Source: Clostridia bacterium
GTDB taxonomy: Bacteria > Bacillota > Clostridia > Oscillospirales > CAG-272
Length of the DNA stretch: 33,988 nt
Assembly: GCA_017407835.1 (NCBI GenBank)
Contig: JAFQVV010000025.1
Coordinates: forward strand, 1 to 33,988
Direction: 5' to 3'
Program-made: the position numbers and the translations under genes
Shown: positions 25,195 through 32,129 of the stretch, piece by piece
Layout: each line of letters starts with the position of its first letter
Numbering within the stretch: position 1 is the first letter of the stretch
Notes under the pieces: model-generated
Database searches by the model: none
Told to the model about the DNA's origin: nothing
What the model saw: only the letters and a program-made list of their open reading frames with translations

Positions 25195-25314
25195 GTCTTT
25201 TTCGATGAAAGCCGTAAATAATCTTTTCATTTCCCGAACAGGAAGGGCTCAATCCCCACTATTTTCTCGACACGGAAATTCTTTTCTCGTCCCGATTCTC
25301 GACACAACCAGAGG

Positions 25315-25405
25315 TTTTCCACAGGAAAAGACGGGAAACATCCCCGTCTTTTTGCAGGAATTAAGCACTTTCCACACCGTTTTCCACACCCTGTGGAAAA
25401 CGGTG
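25315..25405. repeat. Cluster of DnaA-box-like TTTTCCACA motifs with a 14-bp hairpin
   Basis: Matches to the DnaA-box consensus TTWTNCACA are found at 25315-25323 and 25380-25388 (plus) and 25392-25400 (minus), with a one-mismatch copy at 25368-25376. The last two face each other inside a perfect inverted repeat (CACCGTTTTCCACA, 25375-25388, with complement 25392-25405, loop CCC). Whether DnaA binds here is inference. Confidence 0.5.
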
Positions 25406-25562
25406 CGCAAAACTTCGACAGTGTTCAAATTGGATACTTTACATTCCAAAACGGGAATAAATCCCCACAAAAATGCTCATTTTCGGGAGTGAAATCACCG
25501 AAATCCCCCACACAAAGGCAAGCGAAGCTGCCGCATCGACCACACGGAAGCTTCGCTGTGCA

Positions 25563-26093
25563 TTATTTGTTCAATCGGAATCTCGGCCGCAGCTTAAAGA
25601 GGTAAAGCAGAATCAGACGCGAGAGCGCAATATCGTAGAGCACAAACGCGCCGTTTGCCAGCGCAAACACCACTGCCTCAAACGCCAGTCCCGTGTCGGG
25701 CAGCGCGAAGACGTAGGTGCAGAGTACGATCAGCAAAAGGAGGGCTGTGTTGAATGCCGACAGCTTCAATATCCATGCGATGATGTAATGCTGCCGCTCG
25801 AAGATCGCTTTAAGCATGGGATAGAGTCCCATGAAGAGGAAATAAAGCAGGGCGGGAAACTTGGCGGGCAGGATCAGCAGGGAGAGCAGAGAGGTCGCTC
25901 CCCACACCAGCCACGGAAATGCACTGCCGAACTCAATCACGCCCATGACGGTCAGCACCGACGCGATGGCGGCAAGTGAGAGATCGAGCACCTCAACTAC
26001 GGCTCCCAGCCAGAGCAGGATTACCCCCAGCGCCACAAAGGCGGCGCCGGTGGTCATCCGTCGGGTTTTCGCGGAAATTCTGTTCTTTCCCAT
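25563..26093 (-). CDS. Polytopic membrane protein in the J-domain/DUF5685 cassette
   Basis: 176 residues with about five hydrophobic segments (near 15-35, 40-60, 62-85, 105-130 and 135-165) and basic termini. Family not recognised. Start at 26093, 8 bp after the J-domain gene, so it belongs to the same operon. Its only clue to function is that position. Confidence 0.75.
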   Translation of the reverse strand: MGKNRISAKTRRMTTGAAFVALGVILLWLGAVVEVLDLSLAAIASVLTVMGVIEFGSAFPWLVWGATSLLSLLILPAKFPALLYFLFMGLYPMLKAIFERQHYIIAWILKLSAFNTALLLLIVLCTYVFALPDTGLAFEAVVFALANGAFVLYDIALSRLILLYLFKLRPRFRLNK

Positions 26094-26101
26094 GTTTCAC
26101 C

Positions 26102-26719
26102 TCAGCAGCAGCCGATAAGATCGCCGCCCATGCATTCACAGCAGCAATCGGCGCAGAGCAGACCGGTGCAAAGATCGCATCCCGAGCAGGATGAGCCGGA
26201 TGCCGTGGCGTAGGGACGCCCGAAGCCTTGCGTGCGTTGGCGCAGTTGATCGCGCATCTGCGCATACTCGGCGTTTGCGGGATCGAGGGAGCAGGCGGTG
26301 TCAAAGGATTGCTGGGCATCAAAGGTCCAGCCGCGGCGCAGCTGGATACAGCCCTGCAGAAAATGCCACTCGGCATTGCGATCGGCGACGGGGACGGCGG
26401 CAAGCAGGCGCGCCGCCTCGAGAATGGCGCCGCGATTGATGAGCACGCGAATCTGGGCGTAGGTTCCGCTCGTCCCGTAACCACCGCTGCCGGTGCTGCT
26501 GTAGGAGTTGCCGCCCGAGGTCGAGCCGCCGGCTCGCTGACGCTGAATTTCGTCATAGGCGGCGTTGATTTCTTTCATTTTTTCGTTTGCCACGTCGGCG
26601 AGGTCGCTGTCGCGGTATTTGTCGGGGTGATATTTTCGCGCCAGCGCGCGATATGCTCGCTTGATGTCTTCGTCGGTCGCGTCGCGGCTGACGCCGAGCG
26701 TCTTGTAAGGATCAGTCAT
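26102..26719 (-). CDS. J-domain protein with Cys-rich C-terminal tail
   Basis: 205 residues. Residues 1-65 are a complete J domain ([23 protein letters not shown] at 31-33), expected to stimulate a DnaK-type Hsp70. A Gly/Ser-rich linker follows (about 66-88), then a helical segment (about 90-165) resembling TPR repeats (ALL-type pattern [20 protein letters not shown], then [12 protein letters not shown]). The last 30 residues hold ten cysteines (ending [18 protein letters not shown] and DLIGCC), which suggests metal binding, lipidation or a disulfide-rich tail. It is not DnaJ proper: no zinc-finger CXXCXGXG repeats. It overlaps the DUF5685-like gene by 8 bp. Confidence 0.88.
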   Translation of the reverse strand: MTDPYKTLGVSRDATDEDIKRAYRALARKYHPDKYRDSDLADVANEKMKEINAAYDEIQRQRAGGSTSGGNSYSSTGSGGYGTSGTYAQIRVLINRGAILEAARLLAAVPVADRNAEWHFLQGCIQLRRGWTFDAQQSFDTACSLDPANAEYAQMRDQLRQRTQGFGRPYATASGSSCSGCDLCTGLLCADCCCECMGGDLIGCC

Positions 26720-27620
26720 GATATTCTCCGTTTTTGGTTAATTGTTGCGTGCCGTTTTCCTCGCCGAAGAGAACGCGGCGGGCTGTGCGGGGCATGCCGA
26801 GATAGAGAATGTTGCGCAGAAGTCCGGCGTTGTCGGGATTGCCTTCGAGATCAAGCAGATCAAGCGCAGCTTCGATCTGCATCAGCTCGGCGGTCAGTGC
26901 ATCGGCATAGGTGCGGCGCACCGCATCATCGAGCGGATCTCCGCCTCTTGCGGCGGCGATGGGGTTGTAACGCCCCAGCCGACAGTCGTCGGCATAGTCA
27001 TCGAGGGCATCAATGACGTAAATCCAACGTCCGAGATGATGGCCCAGCTCCCCCGCAATCCGCGCCGAGGTGGGGGAGAGACCGTGGGAAGCCAGCGCCC
27101 GCATCAGTCGGCCGAAGCAGTCGGCGGGCTGATCAATCGACGGTGTGTGTTCGGTTTCTATGGATTGCAGTTCACTCAGTGCGTCGGCAATTTCGTCGGC
27201 GAGGGGGGAAAGTGCGGCATCGTCCTGCAGTGCGCGGCGCTGCATTGCGGTAAGCAGAGGATCGGCGAGCCGTGCGCGCAGCCGACGCATCCCGCGCTCA
27301 TCTGCCAGATCGTCTCGATTTTTCAGTGCGCCGAGCATGGCAGCGGTTCGTGCACAGTAGCGCAGGGCATCATTTTCCTCGGCGACCGCGCGGCGGGTCA
27401 GCGGGTGTGCGGCACATCGACGGGGGCGAAAGGCAATTGCCTCTCCCGTCGCCGCTATGCGAATGAGTGCAAGATAAACAAAATCATAGCTGAGGGTGAG
27501 CCGTGACATGCAGCCCGTGCAGTGTCCCATCGCCCGACAAAGACCGCAGTAAACGCCGCGGTAGTAGGCGTCTTCCCGCACCTTCAGCTCGGGGGAGTGG
27601 GGTTTGATATAGCCGAACAC
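26712..27620 (-). CDS. DUF5685-like family protein
   Basis: About 302 residues, helical throughout. The N-terminus [20 protein letters not shown], then [20 protein letters not shown] and [10 protein letters not shown], is the pattern I associate with DUF5685. Cysteines near the start (CGLC, C..C) and PRRCAAHP could form a metal site; [15 protein letters not shown] contains an Asp-rich helix reminiscent of isoprenoid-synthase folds, but no function is known. I prefer GTG at 27620 (family proteins begin MFGY, and GGAGG is 7 nt upstream) over the ATG at 27626, which is only 1-2 nt from the GGAGG. First gene of a three-gene operon. Confidence 0.8.
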   Translation of the reverse strand: MFGYIKPHSPELKVREDAYYRGVYCGLCRAMGHCTGCMSRLTLSYDFVYLALIRIAATGEAIAFRPRRCAAHPLTRRAVAEENDALRYCARTAAMLGALKNRDDLADERGMRRLRARLADPLLTAMQRRALQDDAALSPLADEIADALSELQSIETEHTPSIDQPADCFGRLMRALASHGLSPTSARIAGELGHHLGRWIYVIDALDDYADDCRLGRYNPIAAARGGDPLDDAVRRTYADALTAELMQIEAALDLLDLEGNPDNAGLLRNILYLGMPRTARRVLFGEENGTQQLTKNGEYHD

Positions 27621-27652
27621 GGTCATCCCTCCAAAGATATGTATTCATCTTC

Positions 27653-27681
27653 ATGATACCCCATAACTATGGAGAAAACAA
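27653..27681 (-). promoter_or_regulatory. Possible promoter of the DUF5685 cassette
   Basis: Minus strand TTGTTT (27676-27681), 17-bp spacer, TATCAT (27653-27658). Both hexamers deviate from consensus, and the call rests mainly on spacing and position. Confidence 0.4.
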
Positions 27682-27763
27682 GTTGGATTTGTTAATTTTT
27701 GTTCCAAGCCGAACTTTTTTTCTCAAAAACGCAAAATCAGAGCGCTTTTTGCGGAAAGACCGA

Positions 27764-27792
27764 TTGACAAAGACCGTCCCGACAGGTATACT
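27764..27792 (+). promoter_or_regulatory. Promoter of the GH4 gene
   Basis: TTGACA (27764-27769), 17-bp spacer, TATACT (27787-27792), about 62 bp upstream of the start codon. Confidence 0.85.
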
Positions 27793-27854
27793 TAACATAA
27801 GCTCCGATCAGTTTTCATCGGGAACGCGGAAATAAGGAGAGGAGAAATGATACC

Positions 27855-29177
27855 ATGTCGAAGATTACCTTTATGGGCGCGGGCTCAACCGTGTTCGCCA
27901 AGAATGTGCTGGGGGATGTGATGCTGACCCCCGCTTTGCGCGATTTTGAGATTGCACTCTATGATATTGACGCCGAACGGCTTGAGGAGTCGTATATCAT
28001 GATCTGCTCGCTCAACCGAAACATCAACGAGAGCCGCGCGACAGTCACCAAGTACCTCGGCGTCGAGAACCGAAAGGATGCCCTGCGCGGTGCCGATTTT
28101 GTGGTGGATGCCATTCAGGTTGGGCTGTATGAGCCCTGCACCGTCATCGATTTTGAGGTGCCCAAGAAATACGGTTTGCGTCAGACCATCGCCGACACCC
28201 TCGGCATCGGCGGTATTTTCCGCGCCCTGCGCACCATTCCCGTGCTCTCCGATTTTGCCGAGGACATGGCGCAGGTTTGCCCGAACGCCTATTTCCTCAA
28301 CTACACCAATCCGATGGCGATGCTGGCAGGGTGGATGCAGCGGTATACCGATATTAAGACGGTGGGCTTGTGCCACTCGGTGCAGGTTTGCTCGCGTGAT
28401 CTGCTTCGCGGGCTTGGCATGGAGCCCAAGCGCCCGCTGCGCGAGAAGATCGCGGGCATCAACCACATGGCGTGGCTGCTGGAGGTCGAGGATGCCGACG
28501 GCAACGATCTTTATCCCGAAATCCGCTGCCGTGCCGCAGAAATTCTCGACAATCCCCCCGAGGGCTTCCGTGATCTGGTGCGCTATGAATACATCCGCCG
28601 TCTCGGCTATTACTGCACCGAATCGAGCGAGCACAACGCCGAATACAACCAATTCTTCATTAAATCCAAGTACCCCGAGCTGATTGAGCGCTACCGCATC
28701 CCGCTGGATGAGTATCCCCGCCGCTGTGTCAACCAAATTGCACGCTGGAAGAACGATCGGGAGAAATATCTCACCGACGATGTGTCCCACACCCGTACGC
28801 GGGAGTATGCGTCCTACATCATGGAGTCGATTGTGACCGACACGCCCTATCAGATCGGCGGCAACGTCCTCAACACCGGGCTGATCACCAATCTGCCCGC
28901 AGAGGCGTGCGTTGAAGTGCCCTGCCTGATCAACCGTCTCGGTATTCAGCCCACCCATGTGGGCAAGCTGCCCGAGCAGCTTGCCGCGATGAATCGGCTC
29001 AACATCAATGTTCAACTGCTGACCATCGAAGCCGCCGTGACACAAAAGAAGGAACATATTTATCAAGCCGCAATGCTTGATCCGCACACCTCCGCCGAAC
29101 TGTCCATCGACGACATCGTTGCCCTCTGCGACGACCTCATCGAAGCCCATCGCGGCTGGCTGCCGGAGTATCACTGA
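27855..29177 (+). CDS. melA: GH4 family glycosidase, alpha-galactosidase (MelA) type
   Basis: 440 residues. GH4 enzymes cleave glycosides by an NAD- and Mn-dependent oxidation-elimination mechanism in the cytoplasm. The NAD-binding start ITFMGAGSTVFAKNVLGD, FLNYTNPMAMLAGW (Asn149), the metal-binding GLCHSVQ (Cys173, His174) and GINHMAWLLE (His204) are all present, as is CTESSEHNAEYN. The CHS motif and the overall pattern fit the alpha-galactosidase/alpha-glucuronidase branch more than the 6-phospho-glycosidases; MelA is the best guess. AGGAG lies about 10 nt upstream. It has its own promoter and is followed by a series of hairpins. Confidence 0.92.
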   Translation: MSKITFMGAGSTVFAKNVLGDVMLTPALRDFEIALYDIDAERLEESYIMICSLNRNINESRATVTKYLGVENRKDALRGADFVVDAIQVGLYEPCTVIDFEVPKKYGLRQTIADTLGIGGIFRALRTIPVLSDFAEDMAQVCPNAYFLNYTNPMAMLAGWMQRYTDIKTVGLCHSVQVCSRDLLRGLGMEPKRPLREKIAGINHMAWLLEVEDADGNDLYPEIRCRAAEILDNPPEGFRDLVRYEYIRRLGYYCTESSEHNAEYNQFFIKSKYPELIERYRIPLDEYPRRCVNQIARWKNDREKYLTDDVSHTRTREYASYIMESIVTDTPYQIGGNVLNTGLITNLPAEACVEVPCLINRLGIQPTHVGKLPEQLAAMNRLNINVQLLTIEAAVTQKKEHIYQAAMLDPHTSAELSIDDIVALCDDLIEAHRGWLPEYH

Positions 29178-29191
29178 GGGTAAAACAAGAG

Positions 29192-29233
29192 AGGGAAGAG
29201 GGAGCCTTTTGAAAAAGGCTCCCTCTTCCCTTT
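29192..29233 (+). terminator. Hairpin after the GH4 gene
   Basis: A long stem (AGGGAAGAGGGAGCC with its complement) closes over a T4/A5 apex 15 bp after the stop codon, followed by CTTT only. It may be a terminator, or the first member of the hairpin series described separately. Confidence 0.6.
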
Positions 29234-29263
29234 CGCATAGGCCGAATATCGGTCTATGCGAAA
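29231..29263 (+). repeat. 15-bp hairpin, second of the series
   Basis: CGCATAGGCCGA pairs with TCGGTCTATGCG (one G-T pair), extended by T3/A3 and closed by a 3-nt loop. Confidence 0.6.
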
Positions 29264-29291
29264 AAAAGAAGGCAACAAAGCCTTCTTTTTT
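29262..29291 (+). terminator. Intrinsic terminator of the GH4 gene
   Basis: Stem AAAAAGAAGGC / GCCTTCTTTTT with a 6-nt loop, ending in six T at 29286-29291. This is the member of the series that looks most like a true intrinsic terminator. Confidence 0.7.
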
Positions 29292-29317
29292 AAAATTCCG
29301 CAGGAATATGCTGCGAC

Positions 29318-29345
29318 GTTTCCGATGCCGATCGGCATCGGAAAC
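29318..29345. repeat. 28-bp perfect palindrome
   Basis: GTTTCCGATGCCGA followed directly by its exact reverse complement, with no spacer. On plain DNA it has two-fold symmetry and could bind a dimeric protein or extrude as a cruciform; as RNA it would need a small loop opened at the centre. Confidence 0.75.
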
Positions 29346-29350
29346 TCGAC

Positions 29351-29381
29351 GGACACCCCATGCAAACAGCACGGGGTGTCC
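29351..29381 (+). repeat. 9-bp hairpin, sixth element of the series
   Basis: GGACACCCC (29351-29359) pairs with GGGGTGTCC (29373-29381) and is followed by TTTC. A weak terminator-like structure. Confidence 0.5.
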
Positions 29382-29424
29382 TTTCACCCAACACCCGCGA
29401 AAACTGTATGAGGTGAAAGATTGC

Positions 29425-29508
29425 GGGGACGCTGTCCCCGTGCCCCTGCTTAAGGGCCTTTTTGAAAAAAGACCCTTAAGAATCCCCAAAAACTTTCAAA
29501 CAAATGGT
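29425..29508 (+). repeat. Palindromic repeat, module A
   Basis: CGGGGAC-GCT-GTCCCCG hairpin (29425-29441), GTGCCCC linker, CTTAAGGG-arm stem with one internal mismatch around CTTTTT/AAAAAG (29450-29480), then CCAAAAACTTTCAAAC. It matches the 16503 copy in plan and in the CTTAAG arms. It lies between the GH4 gene and the XRE regulator. Confidence 0.8.
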
Positions 29509-29532
29509 TTGATGTTTGTGCGGTGCGGGTTT

Positions 29533-29739
29533 TTAGGAATCTTTCCGGTATTCGATGATGTCGCAGAGGTCACATTCCAGCGCGGCGCAGATGCGGTCCA
29601 AAATGTAGCTGTCGTAACGGACAACGCGGTTTTTATAGTAGCGGTCTATGGTTTGAAATTTGACCTCGGTTCGCTTGGCCAACTCATACCGGGTAATCCC
29701 CCGTTTGTCCAGATATTTGTCTATTGTTAACTTTACCAT
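29533..29739 (-). CDS. XRE-family small HTH regulator
   Basis: 68 residues, essentially a single Cro/CI-type helix-turn-helix domain (ITRYELAKRTEVKFQTIDRY, then YKNRVVRYDSYILDRICAAL, ECDLCDIIEY). The ATG at 29739 is preferred over an in-frame GTG three codons upstream, because AAAGGG stands 8 nt before it. It is divergent from the SLOG-family gene and probably controls both through the inverted repeat between them. Proteins of this size and shape are typical of mobile or accessory modules. Confidence 0.88.
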   Translation of the reverse strand: MVKLTIDKYLDKRGITRYELAKRTEVKFQTIDRYYKNRVVRYDSYILDRICAALECDLCDIIEYRKDS

Positions 29740-29776
29740 ATGCACCACCCTTTCTTTGTATATAGTCTACTGAATA

Positions 29777-29826
29777 TATACCTACTTGACAATTTCCTCA
29801 ATATGGTATATACTTATATAGGTATA
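29777..29826. promoter_or_regulatory. Inverted-repeat operator around the SLOG promoter
   Basis: TATACCTA (29777-29784) and TAGGTATA (29819-29826) are exact inverted copies bracketing the -35 and -10 elements of the SLOG gene. This is the expected layout for repression by the neighbouring XRE regulator. The surrounding sequence is AT-rich and has further TATA-containing partial copies. Confidence 0.55.
29786..29814 (+). promoter_or_regulatory. Promoter of the SLOG-family gene
   Basis: TTGACA (29786-29791), 17-bp spacer, TATACT (29809-29814), 35 bp before the start codon. Confidence 0.85.
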
Positions 29827-29849
29827 CACAGAACGGGGGTGCTTATTCA

Positions 29850-30179
29850 ATGAAACTGCTGATCGTCGGGTCGCGGAGCATCAAAGAGTTTGACCTGTCC
29901 CCGTATATTCCTGTCGATGTTGACACCATTATAAGCGGAGGTGCAGATGGCATCGATACCTTGGCAGAGCAGTACGCTGATCGGTACCATCTCTCAAAAT
30001 ACATCATTCGACCGCGCTACGAACTGTACGGTCGCTCTGCACCGCTGAAGCGCAATGAACAAATGGTGGATATGGCTGATGCCGTATTGATCATTTGGAA
30101 TGGTCATTCCAAAGGGACGCAATATACCGAAAAATATTCGAAAAAAACGGGTAAACCCATTACACTCATCCAATTCTGA
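29850..30179 (+). CDS. SLOG-fold (DUF2493/YspA-like) protein
   Basis: 109 residues. A Rossmann-like SLOG domain: MKLLIVGSRS at the start, TIISGGADGIDTLAEQYAD (nucleotide-binding GGADGID), PLKRNEQMVDMADAVLIIWN and GHSKGTQYT. Relatives are thought to bind nucleotides or related ligands and often sit in mobile or defence-associated loci; the ligand is unknown. Base composition is visibly lower in GC than the neighbouring metabolic genes, consistent with acquisition. Divergent from the XRE regulator and followed by a clean terminator. Confidence 0.88.
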   Translation: MKLLIVGSRSIKEFDLSPYIPVDVDTIISGGADGIDTLAEQYADRYHLSKYIIRPRYELYGRSAPLKRNEQMVDMADAVLIIWNGHSKGTQYTEKYSKKTGKPITLIQF

Positions 30180-30184
30180 TATAA

Positions 30185-30226
30185 ACAAAGGACAGAGAAC
30201 GAAAAATTCTCTGTCCTTTGTCTTTT
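30185..30226 (+). terminator. Intrinsic terminator of the SLOG gene
   Basis: A perfect 15-bp stem ACAAAGGACAGAGAA / TTCTCTGTCCTTTGT (30185-30199 and 30207-30221), followed by CTTTT, 5 bp after the stop codon. Confidence 0.92.
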
Positions 30227-30229
30227 CAT

Positions 30230-30384
30230 GCCGAACCGGTCGCCGTCCCGTGGACGGCTACCGCTGATGGAAGTGTACACTTGGCGCACTTACCTTCAGC
30301 CCCCGCCAAAACCAAAATTGCATGAAAGTTTTTGTGGAGGGGTGTGGGGAGGGGCTTTTTTCAAAAAGCCCCTCCCCACGAACC
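30230..30384 (-). repeat. Composite palindromic repeat after the M24 peptidase gene
   Basis: In the minus-strand direction, right after the peptidase stop: a 17-bp perfect stem (30344-30379) with CTTTTT/AAAAAG apex, then CCACAAAAACTTTCA, then a GCCGTCC/GGACGGC hairpin (30242-30258). The last element also appears in both composite copies of the arg cluster, so this is a third partial copy. The adjoining GGGG hairpin of module A is missing here. Confidence 0.75.
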
Positions 30385-31464
30385 TCAAAACAGCTCAATC
30401 ATTTCCTTGGGGGATGCGGTGAAGTTGTGCATGGTGCCGTCGGGCATGATGGCGATCATGTCCTCGATGCGGCAGCCGTACTTGCCTTCGAGGTAGATAC
30501 CGGGCTCGACGGTGACCACGTGGCCGCGCTCAAGTACAGCGTCGGGGGCAGCACCCTGGGAGAGACGGGGTGCTTCGTGGATATACATTCCCACACCGTG
30601 GCCCAAACCGTGGCCGAATTTGCCGTGGTAGGCGGGGGTGGCGTAGATGATGTCACGGGCGGCGCTGTCCACGGCGCGGCAGTTGGCGCCCTCGCGAGCG
30701 GCCTCAAGACCTGCCAGCTGGGCGCGGAGGACGGTGTCATAGAGGGCTTTCATCTCGGCGTCGGCCCGGCCAAGCACCACGGTGCGCGTCATGTCGGAGG
30801 TGTATCCGTCCACCCGAGCGCCGAAGTCCATGGTCAGAAATCCGCGCTCCAGCTTGATGGGGCGGGGTACGCCGTGGGGACGGGAGGAGGCGGAGCCGGA
30901 CACGGCGATGGTCTGGAAGCCGGGCTCGTCGGCGCCATTCTTGCGCATGAAGTAGTCGAGCTCAAGGGCAACCTCGATCTCGGTCATGTTGGGGGTGAGG
31001 GTGCGGACGATGTGGGCAAATGCCGCGTCGGCGATTTTTTGCGCCCGGGCGATAGTGGCAAGCTCGTCCTCGTCCTTGTACTCCCGAAGGGCGTTAATGA
31101 GATTGCCCGCAGGCACAAATTCGGCTCCTGCCAGCTTCTTCTGCAGGCGCGTCAGAGCGGCGCAGGGGAGAGTGTCATCCTCGTAGGCGATGGTGTAAAC
31201 CCCATCGCGGCGGGCAATCTCAAGAATGCAGTCCAGCATCGACCCCTCGGGCATGATTACCTCGAAGTCCTCCGCTGACACCGCAGCCTTCGCCGCCTCA
31301 ATGTAGCGGAAATCGGCGAGCAGATACGCGCGGCGGCGGGTAATGAAAATGTATCCGTCGGTGTAGTCAAACCCGCTCACCCAGCGCTGGCTTACCAAAG
31401 AGGTCAGCACCACCGCATCGGTGGTCATCACTTCCGTCAAACGAGCAAGATGTGTCTTAGCCAT
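30385..31464 (-). CDS. M24 family Xaa-Pro aminopeptidase
   Basis: 359 residues, a metalloaminopeptidase that removes N-terminal residues before proline. The N-terminal creatinase-like domain spans about 1-120. The dimetal site is intact: the two Asp in LTMDFGARVDGYTSDMTRT, His in GHGLGHGVGM with the following HE, Glu in TVEPGIY, and Glu in RIEDM. AAGGAG lies 8 nt before the ATG at 31464. It is downstream of aroQ across a repeat-filled gap; an M24 peptidase next to aroQ is a common clostridial arrangement, usually followed by efp, which is absent here. Confidence 0.95.
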   Translation of the reverse strand: MAKTHLARLTEVMTTDAVVLTSLVSQRWVSGFDYTDGYIFITRRRAYLLADFRYIEAAKAAVSAEDFEVIMPEGSMLDCILEIARRDGVYTIAYEDDTLPCAALTRLQKKLAGAEFVPAGNLINALREYKDEDELATIARAQKIADAAFAHIVRTLTPNMTEIEVALELDYFMRKNGADEPGFQTIAVSGSASSRPHGVPRPIKLERGFLTMDFGARVDGYTSDMTRTVVLGRADAEMKALYDTVLRAQLAGLEAAREGANCRAVDSAARDIIYATPAYHGKFGHGLGHGVGMYIHEAPRLSQGAAPDAVLERGHVVTVEPGIYLEGKYGCRIEDMIAIMPDGTMHNFTASPKEMIELF

Positions 31465-31495
31465 AATATTTCTCCTTATATAATGATCGGTTGAT

Positions 31496-31575
31496 AGCAG
31501 GGGCGCTGCCCCTGCACCCCGCCAAAGGGACTTTTTGAAAAAAGTCCCTTTGGAAACCTCAAAAACGTTCAAAAA
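31496..31575 (+). repeat. Palindromic repeat, module A
   Basis: Plus-strand orientation: GCAGGGGC-GCT-GCCCCTGC (31497-31515), ACCCC linker, 15-bp perfect stem CCAAAGGGAC... around CTTTTT/AAAAAG (31522-31553), and a CTCAAAAACGTTCAAA tail. It lies upstream of the peptidase gene and opposite to its transcription. Confidence 0.8.
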
Positions 31576-31582
31576 GGGCGTG

Positions 31583-31669
31583 TCGGAAAGTTTTCGCGGG
31601 GGTTTGGGGGTGCTTCCGAGGTTTGCCGAAGGCAAACTCGCTCGAACTGCCCACGGGGCAGTTCTGTTT
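31583..31669 (+). repeat. Double-hairpin box, copy 2, with partial module A ends
   Basis: Begins with GGAAAGTTTTCGCGGGG, the reverse-orientation end of module A, but without its long stem. It continues into TTTGCC-GAA-GGCAAA, CTCGCTCGAA and CTGCCC-ACG-GGGCAG, then CTGTTTTCAAAA. The box is nearly identical to copy 1 at 16608. Confidence 0.7.
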
Positions 31670-32104
31670 TCAAAAGGCGGCCCCAAAAAACTCCAGCGCC
31701 AGCCGATAACTCTCCCAGCCAAAGCCGGCGATCTGGCCGCGGCAGACGGGGGCGATTACCGAGGTGTGGCGGAACGCCTCACGGGCGTGGATGTTGGACA
31801 TATGCACCTCCACCACGGGAAGGGGGGCGATGGCAGCGATGGCATCGCGGATGGCGTAGGAATAATGGGTGTAGGCACCGGCGTTGAGAATAATACCTGC
31901 GTATTGCTCGGGTGCTGCGTGGAGGATGTCGATGATCTCGCCCTCGTGGTTGGTCTGGGCGAAGTCGAGGGAGAGATTCAGCTCAGCGGCGCGCTCTGCC
32001 AGCTTTTCGTTGATCTGTGCCAGGGTGAGTGCGCCGTAATGCGACGGCTCGCGTGTGCCCGTCAGATTGATGTTCGGACCGTTGAGAACCAAAAGCTTTT
32101 TCAT
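31670..32104 (-). CDS. aroQ: 3-dehydroquinate dehydratase, type II
   Basis: 144 residues, the usual type II length. It converts 3-dehydroquinate to 3-dehydroshikimate in the shikimate pathway. LVLNGPNINLTGTREPSHYG contains the catalytic Tyr in the REPxxYG context; QTNHEGEIID, NAGAYTHYSYAIRDA, VEVHMSNIHAREAFRHTS (His) and RGQIAGFGWESYRLAL follow. AAGGAG lies 7 nt before the ATG at 32104. Confidence 0.97.
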   Translation of the reverse strand: MKKLLVLNGPNINLTGTREPSHYGALTLAQINEKLAERAAELNLSLDFAQTNHEGEIIDILHAAPEQYAGIILNAGAYTHYSYAIRDAIAAIAPLPVVEVHMSNIHAREAFRHTSVIAPVCRGQIAGFGWESYRLALEFFGAAF

Positions 32105-32129
32105 GTTAGTCTCCTTTGGATTGAAATAA

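Larger units (their letters stand above)
25131..25562. other. Gene-free region with hairpins and DnaA-box-like sites
   Basis: A 432-bp gap without a credible gene. It contains the promoter of the galactokinase-like gene, a 10-bp stem AAAAGACGGG/CCCGTCTTTT (25326-25352) ending in T on both strands, a 14-bp perfect hairpin built from TTTTCCACA motifs (25375-25405), and a 9-bp stem AGCGAAGCT/AGCTTCGCT (25521-25557) just after the stop of the membrane-protein gene. One or two of these may terminate the upstream operon. Confidence 0.6.

Noticed and set aside
27885..29489. Long minus-strand open frame (534 codons) opposite the GH4 gene
   Set aside because: It is antisense to all conserved GH4 motifs and runs into the hairpin series, with composition typical of a shadow frame.
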